Assembly: GCA_013214355.1 (NCBI GenBank)
Contig: JABSSL010000008.1
Coordinates: 1 to 64,000, forward strand
DNA from: Saprospiraceae bacterium
GTDB taxonomy: Bacteria; Bacteroidota; Bacteroidia; Chitinophagales; Saprospiraceae
Direction: 5' to 3'
DNA length: 64,000 nt
Shown in pieces: positions 27,034 through 37,291 of this stretch. Within the stretch, counting starts at the first letter, position 1. Each line of letters opens with the position of its first letter. Below the pieces are notes generated by a model. That model worked only from the letters and a program-made list of their open reading frames with translations, searched no databases and had not been told where the DNA came from. Made by a program: the position numbers and the translations under genes.

Positions 27034-30000
27034 CTACATATCCTCCTCCACCGCCCCCTCCGCATACTCAGAAGGATTGACCCCAAATTGCTGTTTAAAA
27101 CACTTAGAGAAATACTTGGGATCGCTGTAGCCAACGGTGTAAGCGGCTTCTTTAATCCTCATTTTTTTGTCTCGAATCAACTCTGCGGCTAGCTTTAGGC
27201 GGACGACTTTGACAAATCCGGAGACGGACTCATTCGTTAGCGCTTTTAGCTTTCGATACAAGTGAACGCGACTCATGCACATTTCTTCGGCAAAGACGAT
27301 GGCGCTGAATTGCGGATTATTTAGGTTTTGCTCAATGACTTCCATGGCTCGATTTAGGAAAGTTTGATCCATGGAGGATACCGGCAATCCGGAGGGTTCT
27401 ACCTTGAGCTCTTTACTGAATTTGTCTTGCAGATCTTTCCTCGACTGGAGCAGGTTGTTGATCCTAATTTCCAAAATATCAGCCGAAAAGGGTTTTAAGA
27501 TAAAATCTTCTACACCGATCTGAAAACCCTGCTTTTGGTGTGTATGCGCACCATGTGCGGTTAATAAAATAATGGGGATGTGGCTGGTCCGTTCATCCTT
27601 TTTTAAGGTTTCACTCATGGCCAATCCATCCATCTCTGGCATGGAGATATCCGAAACAATTAAGTCTGGGATAAATTTATAAGCTTGCTTTACCCCCTCT
27701 TCTCCGTCTGCAGCTTCAATGATGGTAAAGGATTTACCAAATTCAACCTTGATATAATCTCTTAGGTCAGTATCGTCTTCCACAACTAGTATCGTAGGCA
27801 GGTGAATGCGCTCTTCCGTGCGTTCCCTTTGCTGGGCAGCTTCTTCGGTGGTTCCTACCAACAAACTCATGTGTGGACTGTCCATGTTTTCTCCATCTAG
27901 ATGAAGTTCGTTCTTCTTGACATTCTCCAGCAGTAGATGGACGACAAAACTAGTCCCTACACCAGCCTCACTTTCCACCTCAATGGTACCTTGATGCATT
28001 TCCGTCATTTCCTTCACCAGGGAAAGTCCAATTCCAGTGCCGCTTTGGCCATTGGTCATACTGGTCTTTGTGTGGTAAAAGCGGTCAAAAATATGAGGGA
28101 GGTTTTCTGCAGAAATCCCCTTACCCGTATCCGTAACCTTTATCTCCACTTTAGTATGTTCCCCGGCTTCTTCACAAACCAAACGCAGCACAATACTGCC
28201 CTCCTCAGTAAACTTAAAGGCATTGGACAAAAGGTTAATGATGATTTTCTCAAACTTATCTTTGTCAAACCACAACAGTCTGGCCTCTTCATCGGATTTG
28301 AATTCGAAAGTCAACTGTTTCTTTTGCGCTAAGGGTTCAAACAGTTTCCAGCATGCTCTGGTAAATTTTACCAAATCACCAACGGTAGGTTCAAATTGCA
28401 GCTCGCCAGCCTCCATCTTTCTAAAATCCAATATCTGCCCGATCAAGCGGCGTAACCTTTCCGCATTCTTGTACATCAACTTCAGGTGTTCTCGACTGGG
28501 CGCTATTCCCTTTTGAATACTTTTCTCCAGCGGCGCAAGTATGAGGGTCAATGGCGTGCGAAACTCATGCGATATATTGGTAAAAAACAGCAAGCGCATA
28601 TTGTGAAACTCCGCCTCCCGCTTCGCTTTTTCTTGGATGTTCTCTAGCTTGAGATGTTTGATCTCATACTCCTTTTCCATGTACAGCTGATTAGACCTTA
28701 GCCTGAATGCTAGATAGATTAGACCTCCAATCCCAATAAGGTATAGCACGAGGAAATACCATCGAAGCAGCAAAGGCGGTAAGATTCTAATCTTCAAATT
28801 TTTCTCCTCCGTCCAATTCCCATTTTCATCCGCTGCTCGAATGAGTAATTCGTGCCGACCGGTAGGCATATTGATCAATCCCACCTGATTGCTCTCCAGA
28901 TCAATCCAATTAGGGTTACCATTTGCCATGCGGTATTGATAGCGATGCTTTTCCGGGTTGGTATAACTCAACAGGCTAAATTGAATAGCAAGGGTACCTT
29001 GACTTTTCTTGAGGGTGAGCTGCTCTAAGGTAGAAAGCCCATTTTCGAGCTTTAACTTCTTTTGAAAGGAAACGCCATTGATCAAGAGGTCCGTAAAGGC
29101 GAGTTGCAGGCCCGGACGGTCATTGCGATAATCTTCTGGAGACAGTAGAGCTACACCTCCACTCCCTCCAAAGGCCAATCTACCATCGGAGAATTTGATG
29201 GCAATTTCATCCCGGAATCGAATGTCAGGAACACCATCAAATCGATCAAAGCAGCGAAAAGTGCTATTGGCCGTATTCATACGAATAATCCCATCCACCG
29301 ACGAAAACCAAATGTTATTAGCCTTATCCAATAACATAGCATTGACCTGATTATTCTTGTAGGGGAAAATATTTGAAAATCGAATAGTTGCTTGTGTACC
29401 TAGGTCGTATTCAAATAAACCTAGGTCGGATCCTACGTAAAGCTTATTATTTAGGAAAACGGCAGCTTTTACGTTTCCGTTCACATCAGGGCTATGCACA
29501 ATCGTCTTTCCTGTCTCTGGGAAATACTGTGCCTGCTTAGTGCCAAAATTAATGAACCAAAGAGAACCATCTGGTCCTGGTATGATGGTATGGGTCCAGG
29601 ATTTTGCCACTTCCTTTATAGATCGATTCTCCGTGTCATAAAGGTAGGTTCCAGTTCTAGCACCAATGAATAGTTTCTTTTCTGAATATGGGTATAGGCT
29701 ATTGATCTTTCCATCATTGAAAATAACCAGTTGTTCTTCCGCTAAGAAAGGGGAGAACTTTTCCCGGACTTTATCGAATACAAATAGTTCCCCCGTCATG
29801 GTCCCCACTAACAATTGCGCTTCATTCCAGCCGGTAATGGACAAGGGAGAGGCGTTTTGGGGGAGCGCAAAGTCTTGGTACACCTTAGTACCTTTGCTTA
29901 ACTTGCGCAGGCCTCCACTAAGCCCTAGCCATAGCATCTCTTCTTCCTCCCAAAGCGAAAGAATGGCAAATTCTTCTTTAGTACCATCTTCCTCAAAAGC

Positions 30001-31044
30001 AAGCGGTTCAAAAATAGAGGGGAAAAGGGGAACCACCTGCAGCCCATCATTACGAAAACCAATCCAAATTTGATCCTGGTCATCAATAAAGGTGCTGTAC
30101 ACACTGTAGCCTTCTTGCAACCCCTCTCCCTGAAAATTAGAGAGATAATGGGTAAAAGACTCGTCTTCGGGAGCTAATCGGTCTAATCCACCTTCTTCCA
30201 AGCCTATCCAGAGATAGCCTCTTTTATCAAATGAGAGGGTTTTAATGCGATTGTTATTGAGCGAATTCGGATTGCTCGGGTCATGTTGGTAAAACCGATA
30301 ATTCTCCCGATCAGGGAAAATCCGAAGCAGTCCTCGTTCGTAGGCACCAACCCAAATACTGCCATCTGGCCCCTCCTTAATCGATAAAACACCTTTAACC
30401 CCTAAATCCGTGGCCAAGCGCTGCTGGGTCTTATTATCGGGATCGATCAAACTTATGCCGTGCTCCCAGGATCCTACCCACAATAGGCCCTTGCTATCCA
30501 TCAAAACTGCAGAAACAGAAGAAAGGGAATCAAGATTCAGTGGGTCCACCCCGTAATGGCTTGCCACAGGGGTCGGTTCTTTTTTTTCTTTTGGTAAAAT
30601 ATAAGCCCCCGAACTGGCGCCAATAATTAGGTTACCCGCCTGGTCTGCTGTTAAATAATTGACAGACAGCTTTATTTCTTCCAGATGAATAAATTGCTCC
30701 CCCTTGCGATCAAAATAGAAAATCCCTTCCTTGCCACCGACCCAAAGTCGGTCATCGGGAGTTTCAAATATGGCTCTTACGTAGATGCCCTGACAAGAAT
30801 CCGTGATACAGATATTATCGATCGTTTTGCCATCAAAGCGGTTTAATCCATTATCTGTACCTAACCAGACGAAGCTGTGAGCATCCTTATAAATGACGTT
30901 GACCTTCCCAGACGATAATCCCTCCTTCTGAGCTATTCTTTTGATATGATGACCTGAAAAGTCCTGAGCCAAACTGGAGACAGCATAGCCAAAAACCAAA
31001 AACAGGAAACTCAAAAAAGTCGTAAATACCTTCATGTCCTTCAT
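27034..31044 (-). CDS. hybrid two-component system regulator (periplasmic propellers, histidine kinase, receiver, AraC HTH)
   Basis: 1336 aa. A signal peptide or anchor (about 1-26) is followed by two beta-propellers of reg_prop repeats (WVG/WIG motifs, about 40-690), a Y_Y_Y domain (about 700-760) and a membrane helix (about 762-785). HisKA has H826 in SHEFRTP. The ATPase domain ends in a GTGIGLSL motif. The receiver has D1132 in VSDISMP, and a C-terminal AraC-type HTH covers about 1235-1330. In Bacteroidota such proteins bind an oligosaccharide in the periplasm and activate the adjacent polysaccharide locus. It is divergent from the GH42-led gene run across 166 bp, so that run is the likely target. 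Confidence 0.95.
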   Translation of the reverse strand: MKDMKVFTTFLSFLFLVFGYAVSSLAQDFSGHHIKRIAQKEGLSSGKVNVIYKDAHSFVWLGTDNGLNRFDGKTIDNICITDSCQGIYVRAIFETPDDRLWVGGKEGIFYFDRKGEQFIHLEEIKLSVNYLTADQAGNLIIGASSGAYILPKEKKEPTPVASHYGVDPLNLDSLSSVSAVLMDSKGLLWVGSWEHGISLIDPDNKTQQRLATDLGVKGVLSIKEGPDGSIWVGAYERGLLRIFPDRENYRFYQHDPSNPNSLNNNRIKTLSFDKRGYLWIGLEEGGLDRLAPEDESFTHYLSNFQGEGLQEGYSVYSTFIDDQDQIWIGFRNDGLQVVPLFPSIFEPLAFEEDGTKEEFAILSLWEEEEMLWLGLSGGLRKLSKGTKVYQDFALPQNASPLSITGWNEAQLLVGTMTGELFVFDKVREKFSPFLAEEQLVIFNDGKINSLYPYSEKKLFIGARTGTYLYDTENRSIKEVAKSWTHTIIPGPDGSLWFINFGTKQAQYFPETGKTIVHSPDVNGNVKAAVFLNNKLYVGSDLGLFEYDLGTQATIRFSNIFPYKNNQVNAMLLDKANNIWFSSVDGIIRMNTANSTFRCFDRFDGVPDIRFRDEIAIKFSDGRLAFGGSGGVALLSPEDYRNDRPGLQLAFTDLLINGVSFQKKLKLENGLSTLEQLTLKKSQGTLAIQFSLLSYTNPEKHRYQYRMANGNPNWIDLESNQVGLINMPTGRHELLIRAADENGNWTEEKNLKIRILPPLLLRWYFLVLYLIGIGGLIYLAFRLRSNQLYMEKEYEIKHLKLENIQEKAKREAEFHNMRLLFFTNISHEFRTPLTLILAPLEKSIQKGIAPSREHLKLMYKNAERLRRLIGQILDFRKMEAGELQFEPTVGDLVKFTRACWKLFEPLAQKKQLTFEFKSDEEARLLWFDKDKFEKIIINLLSNAFKFTEEGSIVLRLVCEEAGEHTKVEIKVTDTGKGISAENLPHIFDRFYHTKTSMTNGQSGTGIGLSLVKEMTEMHQGTIEVESEAGVGTSFVVHLLLENVKKNELHLDGENMDSPHMSLLVGTTEEAAQQRERTEERIHLPTILVVEDDTDLRDYIKVEFGKSFTIIEAADGEEGVKQAYKFIPDLIVSDISMPEMDGLAMSETLKKDERTSHIPIILLTAHGAHTHQKQGFQIGVEDFILKPFSADILEIRINNLLQSRKDLQDKFSKELKVEPSGLPVSSMDQTFLNRAMEVIEQNLNNPQFSAIVFAEEMCMSRVHLYRKLKALTNESVSGFVKVVRLKLAAELIRDKKMRIKEAAYTVGYSDPKYFSKCFKQQFGVNPSEYAEGAVEEDM

Positions 31045-31210
31045 TCACTAGCGCATGGATATTTAGAATAGTAGTCTATAATAAGACATCTCTCCATATT
31101 ATCCAAAGATGCCCTTCTCACGGGCGTCGAATGTACGCATTCCCTTCTCTTCGGTAACCAGCACCTCCCCCCCTACCATAGATTAATCCATAGATTGGGC
31201 CTTCCAAAAC
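31045..31210. promoter_or_regulatory. divergent regulatory region with a 12-bp-period direct repeat
   Basis: This lies between the hybrid regulator and the first GH42 gene. The 9-mer CCATAGATT occurs twice, at 31176-31184 and 31188-31196. The period is 12 and the repeat ends about 14 bases before the GH42 start codon. A small hairpin (ATGCCC/GGGCGT) lies at about 31108-31127. The repeat could be a binding site for the AraC-type regulator, but it is very close to the start codon, so this is tentative. Confidence 0.4.
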
Positions 31211-33325
31211 ATGCTAAATCCAATGACACAAGCATCACCAATTTCGATTTGCCTCAGCTGGCTTGCCTGCCTTTTCATACTTGCTCAAGCGCATAGTCAA
31301 AATATAAACACCTACATCGGAGACCCCAAGCTATATTATGGTGTCGCCTACTATCCTGAATCTTGGGATTTTGAAACGGTAGAGGAAGATATCGCTTTGA
31401 TGAAGGAAGCGAATATCAATGTAGTTAGGATGAGTGAATTTTCTTGGAACCTAATGGAGCCAAAAGAAGGGCAATACGAATTTGCCTGGCTTCACAAGGT
31501 CATTGATCAATTGTACGAAAATGGGATCCAAGTCATCCTTGGTACCCCAACGGCTACACCTCCCGTTTGGATGGCAGAAAAGTACCCGGAAATATTCAAG
31601 GTAGATGAACATGGCAATAGAAGAGGGCATGGTGCACGCAAAAACACGAGCTACTCCAGCGAGACCTATCGTTCTTTCTCTCAAAAGATTTGTTCGGAAC
31701 TAGGAAAAGCCTTTGGGAAAAAAGCGGGGGTGATTGCCTGGCAAACCGACAATGAATTTAGCTTATCAGCGGATTACAGCGAAGAAACTAGGAAAAAATG
31801 GGTGGCCTGGCTAGAAAAGAAATACCAATCCATTGCGACACTCAACAAGATCTGGGCGACTAATCTTTGGTCCATGGAATACGGTAATTTCAATCAGATT
31901 CCTATGGCTACTCCTAGTATTTGGCATCATACCAGCCTAAGAATGGACTGGCTACAATTTACTTCTGATGAACTAGTAGCCTTCCAACAAATTCAATTGG
32001 ATGCCCTAAGAAAGCATACCGACTTACCTATTACGCATGATGCGATGCCTGGACAAAAAATCATCTATCCGGATTTATTCGCTAATCTTGACTTCATGAC
32101 CACTAATTTTTACCACAATTTCTCGGTCTATAATCGGGTACAAATGAACTTTGATCGCCTGAGAGGATATGGCAAAGGGATGCATTGGGTCTTTGAAACG
32201 GCGCCCAACTATTCTGGGGGTGGACCACAAGGGAAAACCTGGTTCATCCATCAGCCAGATGGCGCCATGCGATCAATCATGTGGTCGAACTACGCAATGG
32301 GCGGGCAGGGCAGCCTATTTTGGTTGTGGAGACAACACCGCGCCGGACAGGAAATGGTGCATGGTTCCTTTATTTCCGCCTGGGGAAAGAAGGCGGCAAA
32401 CTTTGAACAACTCAAAGCATTTGGCCAGGAGCTCAAAGATCAATCTGAATTGTTGATAGAAACTCCGGTAGCACCAGCAGAAATTGGTATGATCTACAGT
32501 CATAAGGCAGCTATGGGTTACACCGTGGAGGCCTACAACACGCAAAACCTTCGCTATTATACGGAATGGACTAGTAGATTCTATCGCCCGATGAGTGATG
32601 CCTTCCTGCATCGAGATGTGATTCATGAATGGGTAGATCTATCGAAGTATAAAATGATCGTAGCCTCCATGCTTCCCTCCATGACCAGCAAGTATATGCA
32701 GGAGCTCAAGGAGTGGGTGCAGGACGGAGGCGTACTATTTCTGGGGCCCATGGCTGGCTACAGAACGGAAAACTGGACGGCTCCGACCCAGCACGCCCTA
32801 GGTGAACTAGGGGATTGGATTGGTCTGGAAATAGAAAGCAGAATCCCCATAGATCCGTTTAACAAAAATCATGATAAAGCGCCGAAAATCAACTTCCAGC
32901 TAGAGGGTTTTCCAGCGGTAGAATGTAGCCTCTGGAGTGAAGCCTTATCCTCCCAAAATGGCAAAACGCTGGCCACTTATGAGCATGGCATGCACAATGG
33001 TCAGCCGGCTATCATTGAAACACAAGTAGGTAAAGGGAAGGTTGTCTTTTTTGGTACTGATCCAGGCCCTGAAGCTTTGAAAAAGTTCTATCTGAAATAT
33101 GCGGCAGGAATAGGTATTTCACCCCTAGCTAAGGGAGATCAGGATGTGATCATTGTACCAAGGAAGAGGGGCAAAGACCAGTATCAGTTCATCATTAATA
33201 TTACCAATGAGTCCAAGACGATAGAGCTAGCAGCTCCTATTGTCAAAGATGTTTTATCTGGCACTAAAGGGGCCCGGAAAAAGATCGTACTCCAACCCTT
33301 CGAAGTCATCCTCGGCAAAGAATAG
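31211..33325 (+). CDS. secreted GH42-family beta-galactosidase-like enzyme (copy 1)
   Basis: 704 aa with a Sec signal (about 1-29). The TIM barrel begins GVAYYPE (44-50). Likely acid/base is E182 in QTDNEF and likely nucleophile E329 in VFETAP. A trimerisation-type alpha/beta domain and a short beta C-terminus follow, giving full GH42 length. The family hydrolyses terminal beta-D-galactosides or alpha-L-arabinopyranosides from the non-reducing end. The acid/base and nucleophile contexts differ from the second copy (35013-37124), so the two probably act on different linkages. First gene of the plus-strand locus, divergent from the hybrid regulator. Confidence 0.9.
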   Translation: MLNPMTQASPISICLSWLACLFILAQAHSQNINTYIGDPKLYYGVAYYPESWDFETVEEDIALMKEANINVVRMSEFSWNLMEPKEGQYEFAWLHKVIDQLYENGIQVILGTPTATPPVWMAEKYPEIFKVDEHGNRRGHGARKNTSYSSETYRSFSQKICSELGKAFGKKAGVIAWQTDNEFSLSADYSEETRKKWVAWLEKKYQSIATLNKIWATNLWSMEYGNFNQIPMATPSIWHHTSLRMDWLQFTSDELVAFQQIQLDALRKHTDLPITHDAMPGQKIIYPDLFANLDFMTTNFYHNFSVYNRVQMNFDRLRGYGKGMHWVFETAPNYSGGGPQGKTWFIHQPDGAMRSIMWSNYAMGGQGSLFWLWRQHRAGQEMVHGSFISAWGKKAANFEQLKAFGQELKDQSELLIETPVAPAEIGMIYSHKAAMGYTVEAYNTQNLRYYTEWTSRFYRPMSDAFLHRDVIHEWVDLSKYKMIVASMLPSMTSKYMQELKEWVQDGGVLFLGPMAGYRTENWTAPTQHALGELGDWIGLEIESRIPIDPFNKNHDKAPKINFQLEGFPAVECSLWSEALSSQNGKTLATYEHGMHNGQPAIIETQVGKGKVVFFGTDPGPEALKKFYLKYAAGIGISPLAKGDQDVIIVPRKRGKDQYQFIINITNESKTIELAAPIVKDVLSGTKGARKKIVLQPFEVILGKE

Positions 33326-33436
33326 GTAACCTAGTTATTGAATCAACATTGGGAGAAATCGTAACCCACTTGACATGAAAAGCCATCTTTCACCCCCACT
33401 GAGTAGGTGGTAGTTAGTACCTTGATCAAAAAAAAT

Positions 33437-35011
33437 ATGTTCGCCAGAGTCAAATTTTCCTGCAATTTTCAGCTGAGTACGGCTACCATCCTTGTTGGAG
33501 TAATACTATTTTTTGGCAGTTGCCAAACACCAGAAAAGACAGAAAATCGACCACCGAATATCGTGATCTACTACGTGGATGATCTTGGATACGGTGATGT
33601 CAGTTGCTACGGGGCCACCAGCCTTGAAACGCCCTTTATTGATCAGCTGGCCGCAGAGGGGATCAAATTCACTGATGCACACAGCTCCGCCGCCACCTGT
33701 ACCCCTTCTAGGTATTCTTTATTAACCGGTAATTATGCTTTCCGCATGAAAGCTGGGATCCTTCCTGGGGATGCGCCACTGCTGATCAGACCTGGAACCA
33801 CCACCCTACCTGCTAAACTAAAGGAGGTAGGATATCGAACAGCCGTAATTGGTAAATGGCACCTTGGCCTCGGGGATGGTCAGGTGGACTGGACCCAAGC
33901 CGTAAAACCCGGACCCGCAGAAATTGGCTTTGATTATAGTTTTCTACTTCCTTCCACGGGTGACCGAGTACCCTCTGTGTATCTGGAAAATCAGCGGGTA
34001 GTCGGCTTGCAGGAAGGGGATTCTTTACAAATCCGTTTTACGGACGTAGCCACTGACCCAAACCCTTTTAAGAACCCCACCGGCATCTCAAACCCAGAAT
34101 TGTTGCGGCAAGCAGCGGATGTCCAACATAGTGGCGTCATCGTAAATGGCATTAGCAGGATTGGATTTATGGGAGGAGCGGAGCATACTTGGTGGAAAGA
34201 CGAGGATTTTCCGGATCTATTCACCCAGAAAGCAGAAGATTTTATTCAAAGTAATCAAGAACAACCCTTCTTCTTGTATTTCTCTTTTCACGATATCCAT
34301 GTTCCTAGGGTCGTCCATGAGCGCTTTGCGGGAAAGACAGACATGGGTCCGAGAGGGGATGCAATCGTTCAAATGGACTGGATGACTGGAAAGGTATTGG
34401 AAGCCCTGGAAGAAAGAGGATTGGCGGACAATACCTTGGTCATCTTCACCAGTGACAATGGTCCGGTACTCAATGATGGGTACGAAGACCTAGCAGTCGA
34501 AAAATTAGGAGACCACCAGCCTGCGGGACCATTTAGAGGAGGCAAATATAGCGTGTATGAAGGAGGGCATCGAGTACCAACCATTGCTCGATGGCCAGCA
34601 AAGATGCAAGCAGGTACCAGTCAGGCACTTTGGAACCAGGTGGATCTTATAGCCTCTTTGGCCGAGGTAGCGGGTTACAGTCTACCCCCTAAGGAAGCCA
34701 TTGATAGTGAAAATATCCTAGGTGCCCTGCTAGGAGAAGAAGATCAAGGGAGAACTGAAATGTTAGAAGAGGCTTTCACGATGGCTTACCGCAAAGGCCC
34801 GTGGAAATACATTGCACCCACACAAGAAGAACAGCCCTGGATTAGGGAGATCAAAAATATTGAAGGTGGCATTTCAACCGAACCCCAGTTGTACCATCTC
34901 GAAAACGATTCATCGGAACAGACCAACCTAGCCCAACAAAATCCTGAAATCGTAAATGAGCTGAAGCTACTACTGGAAAAAACCATTAACAAAACAAAGC
35001 GCCAACAATAA
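33437..35011 (+). CDS. sulfatase lipoprotein (S1 family, CTPSR)
   Basis: 524 aa from the ATG at 33437. A GTG at 33407 would add ten residues but spoils the signal. The lipobox ends at C29 (FFGSC). Metal ligands are DD (48-49) in YYVDDLGYGD. Formylglycine motif C88-T-P-S-R. Later motifs are KWHLG and TSDNGP, and a GGHRVP segment. It hydrolyses sulfate esters from sugars after Cys is oxidised to formylglycine. It most resembles arylsulfatase A or galactose-sulfatase types. The stop is 1 base before the next GH42 start, so they are co-transcribed. Confidence 0.92.
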   Translation: MFARVKFSCNFQLSTATILVGVILFFGSCQTPEKTENRPPNIVIYYVDDLGYGDVSCYGATSLETPFIDQLAAEGIKFTDAHSSAATCTPSRYSLLTGNYAFRMKAGILPGDAPLLIRPGTTTLPAKLKEVGYRTAVIGKWHLGLGDGQVDWTQAVKPGPAEIGFDYSFLLPSTGDRVPSVYLENQRVVGLQEGDSLQIRFTDVATDPNPFKNPTGISNPELLRQAADVQHSGVIVNGISRIGFMGGAEHTWWKDEDFPDLFTQKAEDFIQSNQEQPFFLYFSFHDIHVPRVVHERFAGKTDMGPRGDAIVQMDWMTGKVLEALEERGLADNTLVIFTSDNGPVLNDGYEDLAVEKLGDHQPAGPFRGGKYSVYEGGHRVPTIARWPAKMQAGTSQALWNQVDLIASLAEVAGYSLPPKEAIDSENILGALLGEEDQGRTEMLEEAFTMAYRKGPWKYIAPTQEEQPWIREIKNIEGGISTEPQLYHLENDSSEQTNLAQQNPEIVNELKLLLEKTINKTKRQQ

Positions 35012-35012
35012 T

Positions 35013-37124
35013 ATGCAAAAGAAATTGTCCTTAGTACTCCTGCTATTTTGCTTTTTTCATGCGACTTCGCCTGTAGCTGCACAGAAGAAAGCAAGCTTTC
35101 AATCCGCTGGAACCGAGATCGGGGTCTATTATTATCCTGAGCATTGGCCCGAAGACCAGTGGGAAAGGGATATCAAGAGAATGGCCGAACTAGGCTTTGA
35201 GTTTATCCATCTTGCTGAATTTGCTTGGAGTCAACTGGAGCCAGTTGAAGGACAATATGAGTTCGATTGGTTGGATAAGGTGGTAGACTTAGCCGCGGAG
35301 AATCAACTAAAGGTGATCATGTGTACCCCCTCCCCTTGCGTCCCTGCCTGGCTGAGCACCAAGCATCCGGAGGTGCTCTCGGTGGATAAGCAAGGACGAA
35401 GAGTACACCACAATGGCTCACGCTTAACCGCCTCCCTGGCCAATCCCATTTACCAGTGGTATGTGGAACGTATGGTAAGAAAGTTAGGAGAAAAATATGG
35501 ACAAGATGACCGCATCTGGGGCTGGCAGATTGGTAATGAACCGCATATCCAGACGGTCTATGACTACAGCCCCTCCGCGGAAAAAGCATTCCGAAAATAT
35601 GTAAAAGAAAAATACCAAACCCTAGATGCCCTCAACCATGCCTGGGGAGGCGCCTTCTGGAGTTATGAATTTTCCGCATTTGAAGAAATCAAAATTCCCA
35701 ATGAAACAATTACGGGTACAAATCCGCATGCGCTGCTGGACTTCCAATTATACACTGCCCAGGAAATTGCCAATGATATCAATCAGCAGGCTGACTTATT
35801 GCGAAAACACACCTTGTCAGGACAATGGATTACGACCAACTACGCCTATTTCAAGTTTCTTCCCAATGTAGATCCTTTCCTGACGCGTTCGTCCCTTGAC
35901 TTTTCCGCGCATACCATGTATCTAACTAGTAATTTCTTGAATACCAGCGGAGATGAGTTAGCCCACCGCCTGGGCAGTGGAATGGAATTATCTTTTTCCA
36001 AAGAACTAGCAGCGTCCACCCACGGCTATACCGGTATCATGGAACTCCAACCCGGCCAAATCAACTGGGGTAGTTTGAATGCCATTCCACTTCCCGGCGC
36101 AGTGCGCATGTGGGTCTGGCACGCTTTTGGGCTGGGCGATGAATTCATTTGCACCTATCGTTTTCGCCAACCCCTCTACGGCAGCGAGCAGTACCACCAT
36201 GGGATCATGATGACCGATGGCGTGACCGTTAATCGAGGTGGGGAGGAGTTTGTTCAGGCCCTGCAAGAAATCGAAGGTATCAAGGGAGAGCTAGATGTAA
36301 ATGCTACCTCCGAGTATATCCAACAATCTAAAACGGCATTTCTGATGAGCTATCAGAACATCCTGGACATGGAGAATTATAAACACCATGAGGATTGGGA
36401 TAGCTGGCAGCATATTTATACCTATTATACCGCGCTCAAGCGAATGGGCGTGCAAGTTGATTTTGTGCAAGAAGACATGGAATGGTCAGTAGCGGAACAT
36501 CCTTTTATGGTGGTGCCAGCTTATCAGATCATTAGCCAAGCTATGATTGCCAAATTGCAGCAATATGTGGCGGAAGGAGGTCAGCTGGTAATCAGCACGC
36601 GCACCGGCTTGAAAGATCCTAATGGCCATCTTTGGGAGATGAAAGTTCAGGAACCCATCTGGGATTTGATTGGCGGTGAGATTCAGGTTTATGATCATTT
36701 ACCTGCGGCATATCCTGGAAAAATTAGTTTTGAGGATACCACCTATCCCTGGCACAGCTGGGGTACTTTACTATCCCCTCAAGGAGATACCAAAACCTGG
36801 GCCAGCTTTTCTGATCAGTTTTATAAAGACACACCGGCCATTACCCATAAAACACAAGGCAAAGGAAGTGTGACCTACATTGGAGCCTGGTCTGATAATT
36901 GGGACCTGGAATATCAAGTCTTAAGAAAGCTATACGGTCAAAAGCTCTCCTTCCCCTTGCTGGATTTACCGCCTTACGTTTTTGCCACCTTCCGGGAAGG
37001 AATATGGGTGGCGGTCAATTATACAGCTCAAAAGCAAGTCATTGACATCAAAAAAGATAGCAAGCTATTTTTTGGTTCCAAGGAACTACAACCTGGCCAG
37101 GTCGTCGTTTGGAAAGAAAAATAG
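35013..37124 (+). CDS. secreted GH42-family beta-galactosidase (copy 2)
   Basis: 703 aa, Sec signal about 1-23. It shows more canonical GH42 features than copy 1: GVYYYPEHWPEDQWE (37-51), LAEFAWS, acid/base E176 in QIGNEP and nucleophile E344 in GIMELQPG, with an intact WQ(I)GNE context. A Rossmann-like domain and C-terminal beta domain follow. Predicted to remove beta-galactose from oligosaccharides. It lies 1 base behind a sulfatase gene, suggesting that desulfation precedes galactose release (inference). Confidence 0.93.
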   Translation: MQKKLSLVLLLFCFFHATSPVAAQKKASFQSAGTEIGVYYYPEHWPEDQWERDIKRMAELGFEFIHLAEFAWSQLEPVEGQYEFDWLDKVVDLAAENQLKVIMCTPSPCVPAWLSTKHPEVLSVDKQGRRVHHNGSRLTASLANPIYQWYVERMVRKLGEKYGQDDRIWGWQIGNEPHIQTVYDYSPSAEKAFRKYVKEKYQTLDALNHAWGGAFWSYEFSAFEEIKIPNETITGTNPHALLDFQLYTAQEIANDINQQADLLRKHTLSGQWITTNYAYFKFLPNVDPFLTRSSLDFSAHTMYLTSNFLNTSGDELAHRLGSGMELSFSKELAASTHGYTGIMELQPGQINWGSLNAIPLPGAVRMWVWHAFGLGDEFICTYRFRQPLYGSEQYHHGIMMTDGVTVNRGGEEFVQALQEIEGIKGELDVNATSEYIQQSKTAFLMSYQNILDMENYKHHEDWDSWQHIYTYYTALKRMGVQVDFVQEDMEWSVAEHPFMVVPAYQIISQAMIAKLQQYVAEGGQLVISTRTGLKDPNGHLWEMKVQEPIWDLIGGEIQVYDHLPAAYPGKISFEDTTYPWHSWGTLLSPQGDTKTWASFSDQFYKDTPAITHKTQGKGSVTYIGAWSDNWDLEYQVLRKLYGQKLSFPLLDLPPYVFATFREGIWVAVNYTAQKQVIDIKKDSKLFFGSKELQPGQVVVWKEK

Positions 37125-37291
37125 CCTATGGCATGTAATGGATGAAGGCCTAAGAGCTAGAAGGGGAGATTAATGGTCCATCGGGACAGTTGAAATAAGG
37201 GGGTGTACCCAATTTACTCCATTTTGTGCTATTCATGTCACTCCTAAGCAGTCTAGTCGCCCTAGCTTGAAGCTGTAAACAATCAACCTAT

